DNA of 64,000 nucleotides from NCBI RefSeq assembly GCF_900110245.1, contig NZ_FOCZ01000001.1, positions 930,001 to 994,000 of the forward strand, in the 5' to 3' direction. Below the pieces are notes generated by a model, which saw only the letters and a list, made by a program, of their open reading frames with translations, searched no databases and was not told the DNA's origin. A program made the translations under genes and the position numbers. Shown here one piece after another: positions 7,333-16,096 of the stretch (positions are counted from its first letter, which is position 1; each line of letters starts with the position of its first letter). Source of the stretch: Niastella yeongjuensis. GTDB lineage: Bacteria; Bacteroidota; Bacteroidia; Chitinophagales; Chitinophagaceae.

Positions 7333-8343
7333 TTATTTATTGACGAGTTTTAAAGCGCCATCACTATAACGCTGTCCTACGTTGGGATATTTATTGACAA
7401 CCGCCTCTATATTCTGCAACTCCCCTTGGGTTAAAGTAATATCCGCTGCTGCAGCATTTTCATCCAGGTATTTTCTTTTTTTCGTTCCGGGTATGGGGAT
7501 CAGGTCTTCACCCTGTGCCAATACCCAGGCCAATGCCAACTGAGCCGGCGTACAACCTTTTTGAGCAGCCAGTTCGGCAAACTCACTTACCAGCAACTGG
7601 TTGTTCTGCCAGTACTCCCCTTCAAAACGAGGCACTGTTCTGCGGAAATCGTCACTGGGTAAGTTGTCCTTATCCTGCACGGTAGCAGTAACCAACCCCC
7701 TTGCCAGCGGACTATAAGGCACAAACGTAACACCTAATTCCCGGCAGGTATCGAGCACCTCGCCTTCCACTACATCGCGGGTAAGTAAAGAGTACTCACT
7801 TTGTAAAGCGGCGATGGGATGCACTGCATGGGCTTTGCGAAGCGTATTGGCGGAAGCTTCCGATAACCCCAGGTAGCGCACTTTACCTGCTTTAACCAGA
7901 TCGGCCATAGCGCCCACCATTTCCTCCACGGGAACATTGGGGTCTATACGGTGCGCATAGTACAGGTCAATGGTATCGATCTTCAACCGTTGCAGGCTTT
8001 TTTCCACAGCCGTTTTCACATAAGCCGGTGACCCATCGATGTATGTGGCAGGCGCGCCGGTTGGAGTGGTTGAACCATCCTGTTTTTGTCTGAACCCGAA
8101 TTTGGTAGCAATAAAAACTTTACTTCTGTTAGGCACCAGAACTTTTGAAACCAGCTCCTCATTATGACCCACGCCATACATGTCGGCTGTATCCCAGAAG
8201 TTAATGCCCAACTCCAACGCCCTGTTCAGCGTAGCAATGGATTCGTCATCGTTGCGTGGGCCGTAGGCAAAGCTCATGCCCATACAACCCAGTCCAATGG
8301 CGGATAGCTGAACACCGGTGTTGCCAAGATTCCTGTATTTCAT
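7333..8343 (-). CDS. Aldo/keto reductase
   Basis: A 336-residue NADPH-dependent (alpha/beta)8 barrel oxidoreductase. The catalytic tetrad is visible: D51 and Y56 (FWDTADMYG), K81 (ATKFGF) and H131 ([10 protein letters not shown]). GLGCMGMS near the N-terminus and IPIPGTKK near the C-terminus (cofactor phosphate binding) place it with AKR13-like or YakC-like enzymes. Substrates of this group are broad (aldehydes, ketones). It sits between paaI and paaY on the opposite strand and may be unrelated to the pathway. Confidence 0.9.
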   Translation of the reverse strand: MKYRNLGNTGVQLSAIGLGCMGMSFAYGPRNDDESIATLNRALELGINFWDTADMYGVGHNEELVSKVLVPNRSKVFIATKFGFRQKQDGSTTPTGAPATYIDGSPAYVKTAVEKSLQRLKIDTIDLYYAHRIDPNVPVEEMVGAMADLVKAGKVRYLGLSEASANTLRKAHAVHPIAALQSEYSLLTRDVVEGEVLDTCRELGVTFVPYSPLARGLVTATVQDKDNLPSDDFRRTVPRFEGEYWQNNQLLVSEFAELAAQKGCTPAQLALAWVLAQGEDLIPIPGTKKRKYLDENAAAADITLTQGELQNIEAVVNKYPNVGQRYSDGALKLVNK

Positions 8344-8485
8344 AAAGAATTGTGTTTAGGAAACAAAAATACCTTAAACAAATACCGTGTTATTTGTCTT
8401 TTTCAAACTAATACTTGCAAAATTCAAACCATGCAAAATGAATTTTAATAGCTTCTTAACCGGTTCTTCAATTATGGGTAACAAA

Positions 8486-8507
8486 GCTATCTTTGGAAAA
8501 AGATAGC
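8486..8507 (+). promoter_or_regulatory. paaY promoter -7 element embedded in a 9-bp inverted repeat
   Basis: The TATCTTTG -7 element (8488-8495) lies inside a perfect inverted repeat, GCTATCTTT (8486-8494) and AAAGATAGC (8499-8507), with a GGAA spacer, 4 bases before the paaY ATG. It could be an operator covering the promoter or a start-proximal hairpin. Confidence 0.5.
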
Positions 8508-8511
8508 GCTT

Positions 8512-9111
8512 ATGATCTATTCTTTCAAAGGGTTTATCCCCGTTGTTCATCCCTCTTCTTTTATTCATCCACAGGCGGCGGTTACGGGTAATGTTATTAT
8601 AGGTAAGGATGTATATGTGGGCCCGGGTGCTGCTATCCGTGGTGATTGGGGCGGCATCGTTATTGAAGATGGTTGCAATGTGCAGGAGAACTGTACCATT
8701 CATATGTTCCCGGGCGTTACCGTATTGTTGAAAACGGGTGCGCATATCGGACATGGTGCCGTGATCCATGGTGCTACCATTGGCCGCAATTGCCTGGTGG
8801 GTATGAACAGTGTGATTATGGATAATGTAGACCTGGGTGATGAATGTATTGTAGGCGCACTGAGTTTGATAAAGGCCGATGAAAAGATCCCTGCACGTAG
8901 TTTGCTCGTGGGCAATCCGGCAAAGATCATCAAGCAGGTTTCAGACGAAATGATCGCATGGAAGACTGCAGGAACGAGGTTGTATCAATTGTTGCCGGGG
9001 GAAATGAGTGCGGACTGGGCACCCTGTGAGGCGTTGAGTGAGGTACCTGTTGATAGGCCGGAACAGAGTTTGTTGTATAAGACGTGGGGGGAGGTGAAGG
9101 GGGAGAGTTGA
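8512..9111 (+). CDS. paaY: PaaY-like gamma-carbonic-anhydrase-family (left-handed beta-helix) thioesterase
   Basis: A 199-residue hexapeptide-repeat protein. The start VVHPSSFIHPQAAVTGNVIIG and the zinc-ligand segment HIGHGAVIHG are those of PaaY, which binds metal like gamma carbonic anhydrases and in Pseudomonas acts as a thioesterase on ring-hydroxylated CoA by-products. The C-terminal helical tail (EMIAWKTAGTRLYQLLP) is typical. It is near but separate from the paa operon, with its own promoter. Its stop codon lies inside the first unit of an 8-nt repeat array. Confidence 0.85.
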   Translation: MIYSFKGFIPVVHPSSFIHPQAAVTGNVIIGKDVYVGPGAAIRGDWGGIVIEDGCNVQENCTIHMFPGVTVLLKTGAHIGHGAVIHGATIGRNCLVGMNSVIMDNVDLGDECIVGALSLIKADEKIPARSLLVGNPAKIIKQVSDEMIAWKTAGTRLYQLLPGEMSADWAPCEALSEVPVDRPEQSLLYKTWGEVKGES

Positions 9112-9164
9112 CGGGGTTGACAGGTTAACAAGTTGACAGGTTAATACGTTGACGGGTTAATACG
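9108..9164. repeat. Left array of 8-nt units (TTGACAGG/TTAATACG type)
   Basis: Consecutive 8-nt units read TTGACGGG, TTGACAGG, TTAACAAG, TTGACAGG, TTAATACG, TTGACGGG, TTAATACG, with one extra base after the first. The array begins inside the paaY stop codon. Its reverse complement is the array at 9679-9742, and the pair encloses the four-helix-bundle gene. Confidence 0.75.
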
Positions 9165-9235
9165 GATGCCTAGTTAATATAAAGCGGAAATTGTAAAGTT
9201 TTTTTGAAAACAGGGACAAGTTATTAATATTTTTC

Positions 9236-9646
9236 ATGCCTTTTTGTGTAAACGAAGTTATGGTCCATGAAGGGTATAGGAGTTTTGAAGATTTGGATGT
9301 GTGGAAAAAGGCCAGAGAGGTAAAGAATGAAATATTTCAACTGGTCAAAACTTTTCCTGCTGAAGAAAAATATCGGCTTATCGACCAGTTGGTTCGAAGC
9401 TCCCGATCGGTAAATGCACAAATAGCTGAAGGGCATGGTAAGCGAACAAATCCTGATAAAATTAAGTACTGTACACAGGCCCGGGGATCATTGAGTGAAA
9501 CGCTTAATCACTTAATTGATGCACTTGACTGTTCATATATAAATCCTGAGCAACTTCAATACTATCGAAATAGAATTACCGAAGTAGAGAGAGTCTTAAA
9601 TGGGTATATAAGGTATTTGAAAAGCCTCCCGCAGACTACCCCTTAA
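9236..9646 (+). CDS. Four-helix-bundle protein (23S rRNA intervening-sequence / S23 family)
   Basis: A 136-residue protein of the family first found in 23S rRNA intervening sequences. The signature YRSFEDLDVWKKAREVKNEIF opens helix 1, followed by LIDQLVRSSRSVNAQIAEGHG and the YCTQARGSLSETLNHLIDAL helix. Structures of relatives show a pentameric four-helix bundle; the same fold serves as the Avd accessory in diversity-generating retroelements, though no retroelement is seen here. Met9 (9260) is an alternative start that gives the more usual N-terminus. The gene is not inside an rRNA here; it is flanked by inverted 8-nt arrays, which suggests it travels as a cassette. Confidence 0.85.
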   Translation: MPFCVNEVMVHEGYRSFEDLDVWKKAREVKNEIFQLVKTFPAEEKYRLIDQLVRSSRSVNAQIAEGHGKRTNPDKIKYCTQARGSLSETLNHLIDALDCSYINPEQLQYYRNRITEVERVLNGYIRYLKSLPQTTP

Positions 9647-9678
9647 AAACCACACTCCGTTAATTTACAAACAGTTAC

Positions 9679-9742
9679 TGTGTCAAGGTGTTAACTTGTC
9701 AACCTGTTAACGTGTTAACCTGTCAACCCGTTACCTCCTCAA
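9679..9742. repeat. Right array of 8-nt units, inverted relative to the left array
   Basis: Units read GGTGTTAA, CTTGTCAA, CCTGTTAA, CGTGTTAA, CCTGTCAA, CCCGTTAC, CTCCTCAA, the reverse complement of the TTGACAGG/TTAACAAG units on the left. It lies between the four-helix-bundle gene and the obgE promoter. Confidence 0.75.
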
Positions 9743-9759
9743 CTCTGCCCCTCAAACCT

Positions 9760-9767
9760 TATCTTTG
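9760..9767 (+). promoter_or_regulatory. obgE promoter -7 element
   Basis: TATCTTTG matches the Bacteroidota TAnnTTTG -7 consensus and lies 23 bases before the GTG start of obgE. An AAGGAA ribosome site lies directly before that GTG. Confidence 0.6.
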
Positions 9768-9790
9768 CCGGTCAATTATCAAAAAAGGAA

Positions 9791-10804
9791 GTGGAAAAAT
9801 CAAACTTTGTCGATCAGATCAGAATCTTCTGCCGCAGCGGACACGGTGGCGCAGGCAGCAAGCATTTCATGCGTACCAAATTCAACCCACAGGCTGGTCC
9901 TGATGGTGGCGATGGCGGCCGGGGTGGACATATCATCCTGCGTGGGAATAAGAACCTGTGGACGTTACTGCACCTTCGATACTATAAGAACGTTCTGGCC
10001 GAAGACGGTCAGGGTGGTAATAAAAACAATATGACGGGCCGTGATGGTAAAGACATCATCATCGAAGTACCTCTGGGTACCGTTGCCCGCGATGAGGAAA
10101 CCGAAGAACAGGAAGCCGAGATCCTGGAACATGGCCAGGAAATAGTTTGGATTAAAGGCGGTCGCGGCGGACTCGGTAATGCCAACTTTGCAACACCTAC
10201 TAACCAGGCGCCTGAATACGCCCAACCCGGTGAACCCGGCGAAGAAGCCTGGAAAGTGCTGGAATTAAAAGTACTGGCCGATGTAGGGCTGGTAGGCTTC
10301 CCGAATGCCGGTAAATCGACCCTGCTTTCGGTGATCACTGCTGCCAAACCCAAAATTGCTGACTACGCATTTACAACCATAAATCCCAATTTAGGTATTG
10401 TCGCCTATCGCGATGGCCGAAGCTTTTGCGTAGCCGATTTGCCCGGGATCATTGAAGGCGCTGCCGAAGGCAGAGGACTTGGTCACCGGTTCCTGCGTCA
10501 TATTGAACGCAACTCGGTACTGCTTTTTGTTATACCAGCCGATAGCAATGACCATAAGAAGGAATTCAACATTTTGGTAAATGAGCTGGAGCAATACAAC
10601 CCTGAGCTGCTGCATAAACAATTCTTCATTGCAGTAAGTAAGAGCGAAATGCTCGATGATGAGTTGAAAGCAGCTGTTAAAAAGGAGTTACCGGTAAACG
10701 TTCCTCATATTTTTATTTCTTCCCTTACACAGCTGGGGTTAACCGACCTCAAGGATATGTTATGGAAAGCGTTGAATGAAGACCAGGAAGCAGAGAAAAG
10801 GTAG
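9791..10804 (+). CDS. obgE: GTPase ObgE/CgtA
   Basis: A 337-residue Obg GTPase. The glycine-rich Obg fold covers residues 1-155 ([30 protein letters not shown]). The G domain follows: GFPNAGKST (P-loop), the TTINPN switch, and [16 protein letters not shown]. The usual N-K-x-D is AVSKSEM here, a variation also met in relatives. Obg binds the large ribosomal subunit late in assembly and links growth to GTP/ppGpp. No OCT domain is present. The start is GTG, with an AAGGAA site just before it; no in-frame ATG gives a complete Obg domain. Confidence 0.96.
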   Translation: MEKSNFVDQIRIFCRSGHGGAGSKHFMRTKFNPQAGPDGGDGGRGGHIILRGNKNLWTLLHLRYYKNVLAEDGQGGNKNNMTGRDGKDIIIEVPLGTVARDEETEEQEAEILEHGQEIVWIKGGRGGLGNANFATPTNQAPEYAQPGEPGEEAWKVLELKVLADVGLVGFPNAGKSTLLSVITAAKPKIADYAFTTINPNLGIVAYRDGRSFCVADLPGIIEGAAEGRGLGHRFLRHIERNSVLLFVIPADSNDHKKEFNILVNELEQYNPELLHKQFFIAVSKSEMLDDELKAAVKKELPVNVPHIFISSLTQLGLTDLKDMLWKALNEDQEAEKR

Positions 10805-10905
10805 TAAGCACATATTGTGACAAAACAACATAGGCATTACAACTAACCGGGTATGGAAAATGCCGCCGATATAGTTAACTTAGGGTATCCCTAATACTGT
10901 ATACT

Positions 10906-13179
10906 ATGGCGGCTATAACCGGACTCTTACAACGCCTGACTACCCTGGTGCGCAATCTCTTTCGTGCACTATGGGTTTTCTTCCCTGGCATTCTCTTTAT
11001 CGCACTAATAGTAGCTTGTTTCTGGAATCTTGCTCAAGGTAAAGACCTCATGGTGCTGGCTACTGAGCACCGGGGCTTTTTCCTGTTATTTCAATCGTTG
11101 TTAAGTTTTCTGGTGCTGGTAAGCTGGTATGCGGCCCGTACTGTTGCCAATGCAAAAAAACAATGCGTGCATACGGCACCGGACTATTTGCAGGAGGGGT
11201 ATTATAAACATATGCCCCGCTTAATAGGGTTTACCCTGTTCACCATTATTATACTGGCCTTTGTACAAACACCCATATTCGGAAATGAAATAGGAAGCGA
11301 TACCAAATTGTATTATGGGCTATTGCTGGCCTCGATACCCTATTACTTCTGGATGAATAAAGTGTTTGAACGCAATTTCAAGACCATTAAGTTGAACAAG
11401 CTGTTTTTTGTAACGATGGTGATCATCTTTGCGGGTTCAACATTGATTACGGCTAATGTAAGTCGTTATTCCTGGCTGGTGATCGTAATGTTGCTGGTAT
11501 TACAGGCTTGTTTTATGATATTGGTTGTTACCCGGCGGGAAGTATTGGATCAGGAGAAAATGATGGGCAAAATACTGGTATCAGTAACAAGCAGAAGGTA
11601 CCGGTTGGCCGGTTTCCTTGGCATTCCATCCGAAGAAATACGTTTTCACATCGTCTTTTTTATGATCAGCCTGGTAGCCCTTACCATTTACCTGGCCTGT
11701 ACGCTTAATGTAGCGTTTGCGGTAGGCATGGGTAGCTTTCCCTTTGTATTACTGGCCTTTTCAGTATTTATGGGGTTTGGTTTTATACTGGCGTTTTTCT
11801 CCATTCGCATAGGCATAAACATACATGTTGTTTTCCTGCTTATCGTTTTCATTTTTGGCCAGTGGACGGAACGCCACCATGTAGCGTTGGTTAAAAGACC
11901 GGCCACCATTAAAGAAACTTTTGCCGACAAAGCCAGTGTGCGGGATTATTTTATTCAATGGGTAAAAGACCGGGATACGCAGATCAGAAAATCAAAAGAG
12001 TTTCCCGTTTACTTTGTGCTGTCAGATGGCGGGGCTTCCCGTTCAGGATACTGGGTGGCTTCGGTATTGGGAAAACTGGAAGATACTTCTCAACACGATT
12101 TTTCGAAACACCTGTTTTGTTTATCGGGCGCTTCGGGAGGCAGTGTTGGCAATGCCGCCTTTTATACCCTGTTAAAAGATGCAGCGGACCAGCCCGGTAA
12201 AAACCTGCCCAATAACCAGCCATTCTACCAGGCGGGAAAAGAATACCTACGCAGTGATTTTCTTACGTATACACTCAGCCGTATGCTGGGCCACGATTTC
12301 TTTGTGCCCATGCTGCCCTTCAATACCAATGGCGACAGGGCCAAAGCGTTGACAGATGCACTGGAACAGGCGCCAAAGGACAGTGTGTTATTGAAGCATC
12401 AACTACAGATCCCTTTTTCAGAACTGGCGGTTTATAAAAACCGGGTGAACACAAAACTGCCCATTCTTTGTGTGAATACTACCCGTATGCAGGACGGTGC
12501 ACCATCGGTGATCAGCACCATCGCCATAGACCCGCTTACCTTCAATAACCGAATAGATGTGCTGGCCCGGCTTATTGGTAACAACGATATGAAGCTAAGT
12601 ACGGCCGTAGTATTGGGCGCCAGCTTTCCGTATATTAGTCCGGCCGGACGTATTGACGGGTTAAAATTTTTGAAGAAAGGCCCCACTGAGTTTCCCTTTT
12701 ATTTTGTGGATGGCGGGTATGTAGACAATTCCGGCGCCGGTGTAGTACATGAAATGATCATTAAGTTGAACTCCCTGCGCGATTCGATCTGTGCTTCAAA
12801 GAATGATACCATTTTACGAAGCAATTGTCAGAAGATCTCCTTTTATGTTATGCACATCAGCAATGGGCCGGAGGGGGATATATTATTAAAAAAGGTAAAC
12901 CCATTTGTGAACGACCTGGCCGCGCCCCTCAAAAGCCTCATGGGTGCTTATGGCGTGCAAACAAGTATCAACGATAGCCGGTTGAAAAATTACCTCTCTG
13001 GGCTTTATCACAATAACCTGCATTACAAACCTATAAACCTTTACCGGCCACAGGAGCCGTTAAAATACTCGATGAACTGGGTCATTTCTGGCCGAACGCT
13101 GGATAGTATGGATCAGCGGTTATATTCCAGCGATGTACGGGCGTATATGGTAAAGATCTTACAGGAACTAAAGCGTTAA
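10906..13179 (+). CDS. Patatin-like phospholipase with a large N-terminal membrane domain
   Basis: A 757-residue protein. Residues about 20-335 contain some nine hydrophobic segments (for example ALWVFFPGILFIALIVACFW and HIVFFMISLVALTIYLACT). The C-terminal patatin domain has the nucleophile Ser410 in G-A-S-G-G (FCLSGASGGSVGNA) and the dyad Asp602 in VDGGYVDNSG. The SDGGASRSGYW segment replaces the usual GGGxRG oxyanion loop. Patatins hydrolyse acyl esters of lipids; here the active site would be tethered to the inner membrane. It follows obgE after about 100 bases that include a small TTAGGG/CCCTAA inverted repeat. The physiological substrate is unknown. Confidence 0.85.
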   Translation: MAAITGLLQRLTTLVRNLFRALWVFFPGILFIALIVACFWNLAQGKDLMVLATEHRGFFLLFQSLLSFLVLVSWYAARTVANAKKQCVHTAPDYLQEGYYKHMPRLIGFTLFTIIILAFVQTPIFGNEIGSDTKLYYGLLLASIPYYFWMNKVFERNFKTIKLNKLFFVTMVIIFAGSTLITANVSRYSWLVIVMLLVLQACFMILVVTRREVLDQEKMMGKILVSVTSRRYRLAGFLGIPSEEIRFHIVFFMISLVALTIYLACTLNVAFAVGMGSFPFVLLAFSVFMGFGFILAFFSIRIGINIHVVFLLIVFIFGQWTERHHVALVKRPATIKETFADKASVRDYFIQWVKDRDTQIRKSKEFPVYFVLSDGGASRSGYWVASVLGKLEDTSQHDFSKHLFCLSGASGGSVGNAAFYTLLKDAADQPGKNLPNNQPFYQAGKEYLRSDFLTYTLSRMLGHDFFVPMLPFNTNGDRAKALTDALEQAPKDSVLLKHQLQIPFSELAVYKNRVNTKLPILCVNTTRMQDGAPSVISTIAIDPLTFNNRIDVLARLIGNNDMKLSTAVVLGASFPYISPAGRIDGLKFLKKGPTEFPFYFVDGGYVDNSGAGVVHEMIIKLNSLRDSICASKNDTILRSNCQKISFYVMHISNGPEGDILLKKVNPFVNDLAAPLKSLMGAYGVQTSINDSRLKNYLSGLYHNNLHYKPINLYRPQEPLKYSMNWVISGRTLDSMDQRLYSSDVRAYMVKILQELKR

Positions 13180-13249
13180 AGGTTCGGCAAGGGTAAAACA
13201 ATTCGCCCGTGAAACCATTGCTGGGTGGCCATTTAATAAAATTTTTCAA

Positions 13250-13257
13250 TAGGTTTG
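13250..13257 (+). promoter_or_regulatory. -7 element of the S46 peptidase gene
   Basis: TAGGTTTG matches TAnnTTTG and lies 23 bases before the ATG at 13281. An upstream in-frame GTG at 13209 precedes this element, which argues against that longer start. Confidence 0.5.
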
Positions 13258-13280
13258 CCGCTACAAAAGCTAGTAATTAT

Positions 13281-15446
13281 ATGAAGAAAATTCTTTTAAC
13301 GGTTGTGTTAGCCGTTACTATGGTGCGCAGCTTTGCCGATGAAGGCATGTGGCTGCCACTATTGCTTGGACAACAAGTGTATAACGACATGGTGAAGCGT
13401 GGTTTGAAGCTTACCAAAGAACAGTTATACAGTGTTAACAAGGCCTCCCTGAAAGATGCGATCATCATTTTCGGTGGATTTTGCACCGGTGAAATTGTAA
13501 GCAACGAAGGGCTGATTTTTACGAATCACCACTGCGGTTATGATGCAACGGCCAATGCCAGCACGGTAGAACACAACTACCTGAAAAATGGTTTCTGGTC
13601 AAAAAGCAAACAGGAAGAAATTCCTTCACCCGGCTTATATGCTGAGTTCCTGACAGAAATTAAAGATGTAACTGCTGAAGTGCTTGACTCTGCAAAAGGA
13701 TTGAGTGGTATAGAACGTACTGCAAAAGTAACGGCCGTTTCCGCAGCCATCAACAAACGATACAGCGATGAAGCAACCAACACCATTGCCCGCGTAAGCT
13801 CACTGTTCAAAGGCAATCAGTTCCTGGTGTTTGTTTACAAACGTTATTCAGATATTCGACTGGCTGGTGTTCCTCCTGAAAGCATTGGTAAATATGGCGG
13901 CGATACCGACAACTGGGAATGGCCCCGTCACACCGGCGACTTTTCTATCTTCCGTGTATACATGAGCAAAGATGGAAAACCTGCTGACTACTCACCTGAG
14001 AACGTGCCTTTAAAACCCAAACATTTTCTGCCTGTATCTATAAAAGGTATTAAAGATGGTGATTATGCCATGATCTATGGTTATCCCGGCGGCACCAATC
14101 GTTATGAAACTTCATACGGCATCAAACAAAAAATTGATATCGACAACCCCACGCTGGTAAAACTGCGCGATGTACGGTTGAAATATATGTTTGAGCAAAT
14201 GAAAGATGATCCGGGAGTTAAACTGCAACTGGCAAGCGATTATGCTTCTATTGCCAACTACTGGAAATTCTTTGATGGCGAAAGCAAACAACTGGTTAAA
14301 TACGATGTGTACGATCAGAAAAAAGCAGCCGAAGCAAAATTTCAGACCTGGGCCAATGGCAAACCGGAATTTGAAAACCTTTTCAAAGACTGGGGAACCG
14401 CATACGATCAATGGCGCCCTTACTCAAAACACCGTGTATTCATTAATGAAGGAATTTTTGGATCGCCAATGTTAGCCTTTGCCGCTTCCCTGCAACAGAT
14501 AGAGGTTGCTATTGCGAAAAAAGGCAGCTCGGCCGACATCAAGAAAACAGTGGAAGCAGCCAGGGAAGCCAGAGCCGAATTGCTGAAGAGTGAAAACAAA
14601 CCATCTGACCAGAACATTGTAGCAGCTGTGTTGATGATGTATTATAAAGACATCGATAAAGCGCAACATCCCATTGGTTTTTATGAGAGTTTGAAATCAA
14701 ACTTTGGCGATCTGAACGATGAAGCGACTTATAAGAAATACGCAGCCAGCATTTTCGCAAACACCATGATACTGGATAATGCCAAATGGGATGCTTTCGC
14801 AAACAACCCCGATGCTACTGTATTGCAGGCTGATCCTGCTTATGCGGTTGCAAGCGCTTTCTTAAAGAACTGGCAGGGTAAGTTTATGCAGTATTCTCAA
14901 CAGTTCACGGCGAAAAATAATGAATATGGCCGGCTGTATCTGAAGGGGGTAATGTTGATGGATACAGTAAAAGCCAAAAAAATGTATCCCGATGCTACCT
15001 TCACCATGCGCGTAAGTTTTGGTAATGTAAAAAGTTATGCGCCCCGTGACGCGGTTAAATACGACTACGTAACAACCATGAAAGGCATTCTGGAAAAATA
15101 CAAACCCGGCGATTATGAGTTCGATCTGCCAGCGAAGTTGCTGGAACTGGCTAAGAAAAGAGATTTCGGCCAGTACATCGACAAACAACGCAATGACCTG
15201 GTGGTAGGATTTATCACTACCAACGACATTACCGGTGGTAACTCCGGTTCACCGGTGATCGATGGCATGGGTAACCTGATCGGTTTGGCGTTTGATGGCA
15301 ATTATGAAGCGTTGAGCCATAAAATCCAGTTTGACCCGGTTTATAACCGTACCATTTGCGTAGACGTTCGCTACGTATTATGGTGCATCGACAAACTGGG
15401 CGGTGCTACCAATCTGATAAATGAGTTGAAACTGGTTAAACAGTAA
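13281..15446 (+). CDS. S46 family dipeptidyl peptidase, DPP7 type
   Basis: A 721-residue secreted serine peptidase. The ATG at 13281 gives a clean signal peptide (MKKILLTVVLAVTMVRSFA). The catalytic His lies in TNHHCGYD (83-84) and Ser655 in GGNSGSPV. Residue 673 is Gly (LAFDGNYEA), which in this family marks DPP7 specificity (dipeptides released after hydrophobic P1 residues), whereas DPP11 has Arg there. It would act in the periplasm on peptides from extracellular proteolysis. The gene is single and ends in a strong terminator. Confidence 0.93.
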   Translation: MKKILLTVVLAVTMVRSFADEGMWLPLLLGQQVYNDMVKRGLKLTKEQLYSVNKASLKDAIIIFGGFCTGEIVSNEGLIFTNHHCGYDATANASTVEHNYLKNGFWSKSKQEEIPSPGLYAEFLTEIKDVTAEVLDSAKGLSGIERTAKVTAVSAAINKRYSDEATNTIARVSSLFKGNQFLVFVYKRYSDIRLAGVPPESIGKYGGDTDNWEWPRHTGDFSIFRVYMSKDGKPADYSPENVPLKPKHFLPVSIKGIKDGDYAMIYGYPGGTNRYETSYGIKQKIDIDNPTLVKLRDVRLKYMFEQMKDDPGVKLQLASDYASIANYWKFFDGESKQLVKYDVYDQKKAAEAKFQTWANGKPEFENLFKDWGTAYDQWRPYSKHRVFINEGIFGSPMLAFAASLQQIEVAIAKKGSSADIKKTVEAAREARAELLKSENKPSDQNIVAAVLMMYYKDIDKAQHPIGFYESLKSNFGDLNDEATYKKYAASIFANTMILDNAKWDAFANNPDATVLQADPAYAVASAFLKNWQGKFMQYSQQFTAKNNEYGRLYLKGVMLMDTVKAKKMYPDATFTMRVSFGNVKSYAPRDAVKYDYVTTMKGILEKYKPGDYEFDLPAKLLELAKKRDFGQYIDKQRNDLVVGFITTNDITGGNSGSPVIDGMGNLIGLAFDGNYEALSHKIQFDPVYNRTICVDVRYVLWCIDKLGGATNLINELKLVKQ

Positions 15447-15464
15447 TCAATTAACATACAATTA

Positions 15465-15498
15465 AAAGGGTGATCGCGCTAAAGCGGGATCACCCTTT
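15465..15498 (+). terminator. Intrinsic terminator of the S46 peptidase gene
   Basis: AAAGGGTGATC pairs with GATCACCCTTT around a short GC-containing loop, 19 bases after the stop codon, with TCTAATTTT following. Confidence 0.85.
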
Positions 15499-15543
15499 CT
15501 AATTTTGAAACAGACATGTTATTTTTGCAAAAATTCCAATACG

Positions 15544-16047
15544 ATGGATTATCAGGATCAAACAGATTTTTTACAGGAAGAAGAAAATGAACTGGGTTAC
15601 GTAGACCCTGCAGACAGGTGGCTACGCCTGGGAAATTATCTTATAGATCAGACGGTACTGGTTGTTTTATTTAATATCATAATAGTTATCTGGACTACTA
15701 TTGCCGCTGCATCGGGTGGAGTGACCCCTGAAAAATTCTTTTTATCAGATGATGTTTTGGTGGTTTTGGGGCGAAGAATATTGGTTTCTGTTATAATAAC
15801 CGTTTTATATTATGCGGTTTCTGAAACGGTTATGAATGGCAGAACGATAGGGAAATTAGCCACCAACACCATTGCTATTACACAGGATGGCGCTCCCTTT
15901 ACCTTTAAACATGCGCTGTTGCGCAGCTTGGTCAGGGCCATTCCGTTTGAAGCCTTAAGCGCTTTTGGTTACCTCCCCTGGCACGACAGCCTGTCAAAAA
16001 CCGTTGTGGTAAGAAAAACCTGGGATAACAAAAGACAATATTTATAA
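15544..16047 (+). CDS. RDD family membrane protein
   Basis: A 167-residue protein. An acidic cytoplasmic N-terminus is followed by the RDD-type first helix (RWLRLGNYLIDQTVLVVLFNIIIVIW), a second segment (ILVSVIITVLYYAVSE) with the conserved NGRTIGKLATNT loop, and a C-terminal amphipathic region. RDD proteins are small integral membrane proteins; some are linked to ion transport, but most are unassigned. I chose the ATG at 15544 over an upstream TTG at 15505. Two TAnnTTTG elements (15500-15507 and 15520-15527) precede it. It ends at a bidirectional terminator. Confidence 0.85.
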   Translation: MDYQDQTDFLQEEENELGYVDPADRWLRLGNYLIDQTVLVVLFNIIIVIWTTIAAASGGVTPEKFFLSDDVLVVLGRRILVSVIITVLYYAVSETVMNGRTIGKLATNTIAITQDGAPFTFKHALLRSLVRAIPFEALSAFGYLPWHDSLSKTVVVRKTWDNKRQYL

Positions 16048-16051
16048 AGAA

Positions 16052-16080
16052 AAAGCCCTGACGAAATTGTCGGGGCTTTC
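16052..16080. terminator. Bidirectional intrinsic terminator between convergent genes
   Basis: AAAGCCCTGAC pairs with GTCGGGGCTTT (one mismatch) around GAAATT, with A-rich and T-rich flanks on the two sides. It serves the RDD gene and the convergent NADH dehydrogenase gene. Confidence 0.85.
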
Positions 16081-16096
16081 TCATTATATACTCTAA

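Noticed and set aside
9236-9646. Avd accessory of a diversity-generating retroelement
   Set aside because: The fold is shared, but no reverse transcriptase, template repeat or variable repeat is present nearby.
9688-9903. 71-codon open frame with repeated LTCQPV peptide
   Set aside because: It is the right 8-nt array read in frame, running into obgE in another frame.
13209-13280. Upstream GTG start of the S46 peptidase
   Set aside because: It would place 24 residues before a normal signal peptide and lies upstream of the predicted -7 element.
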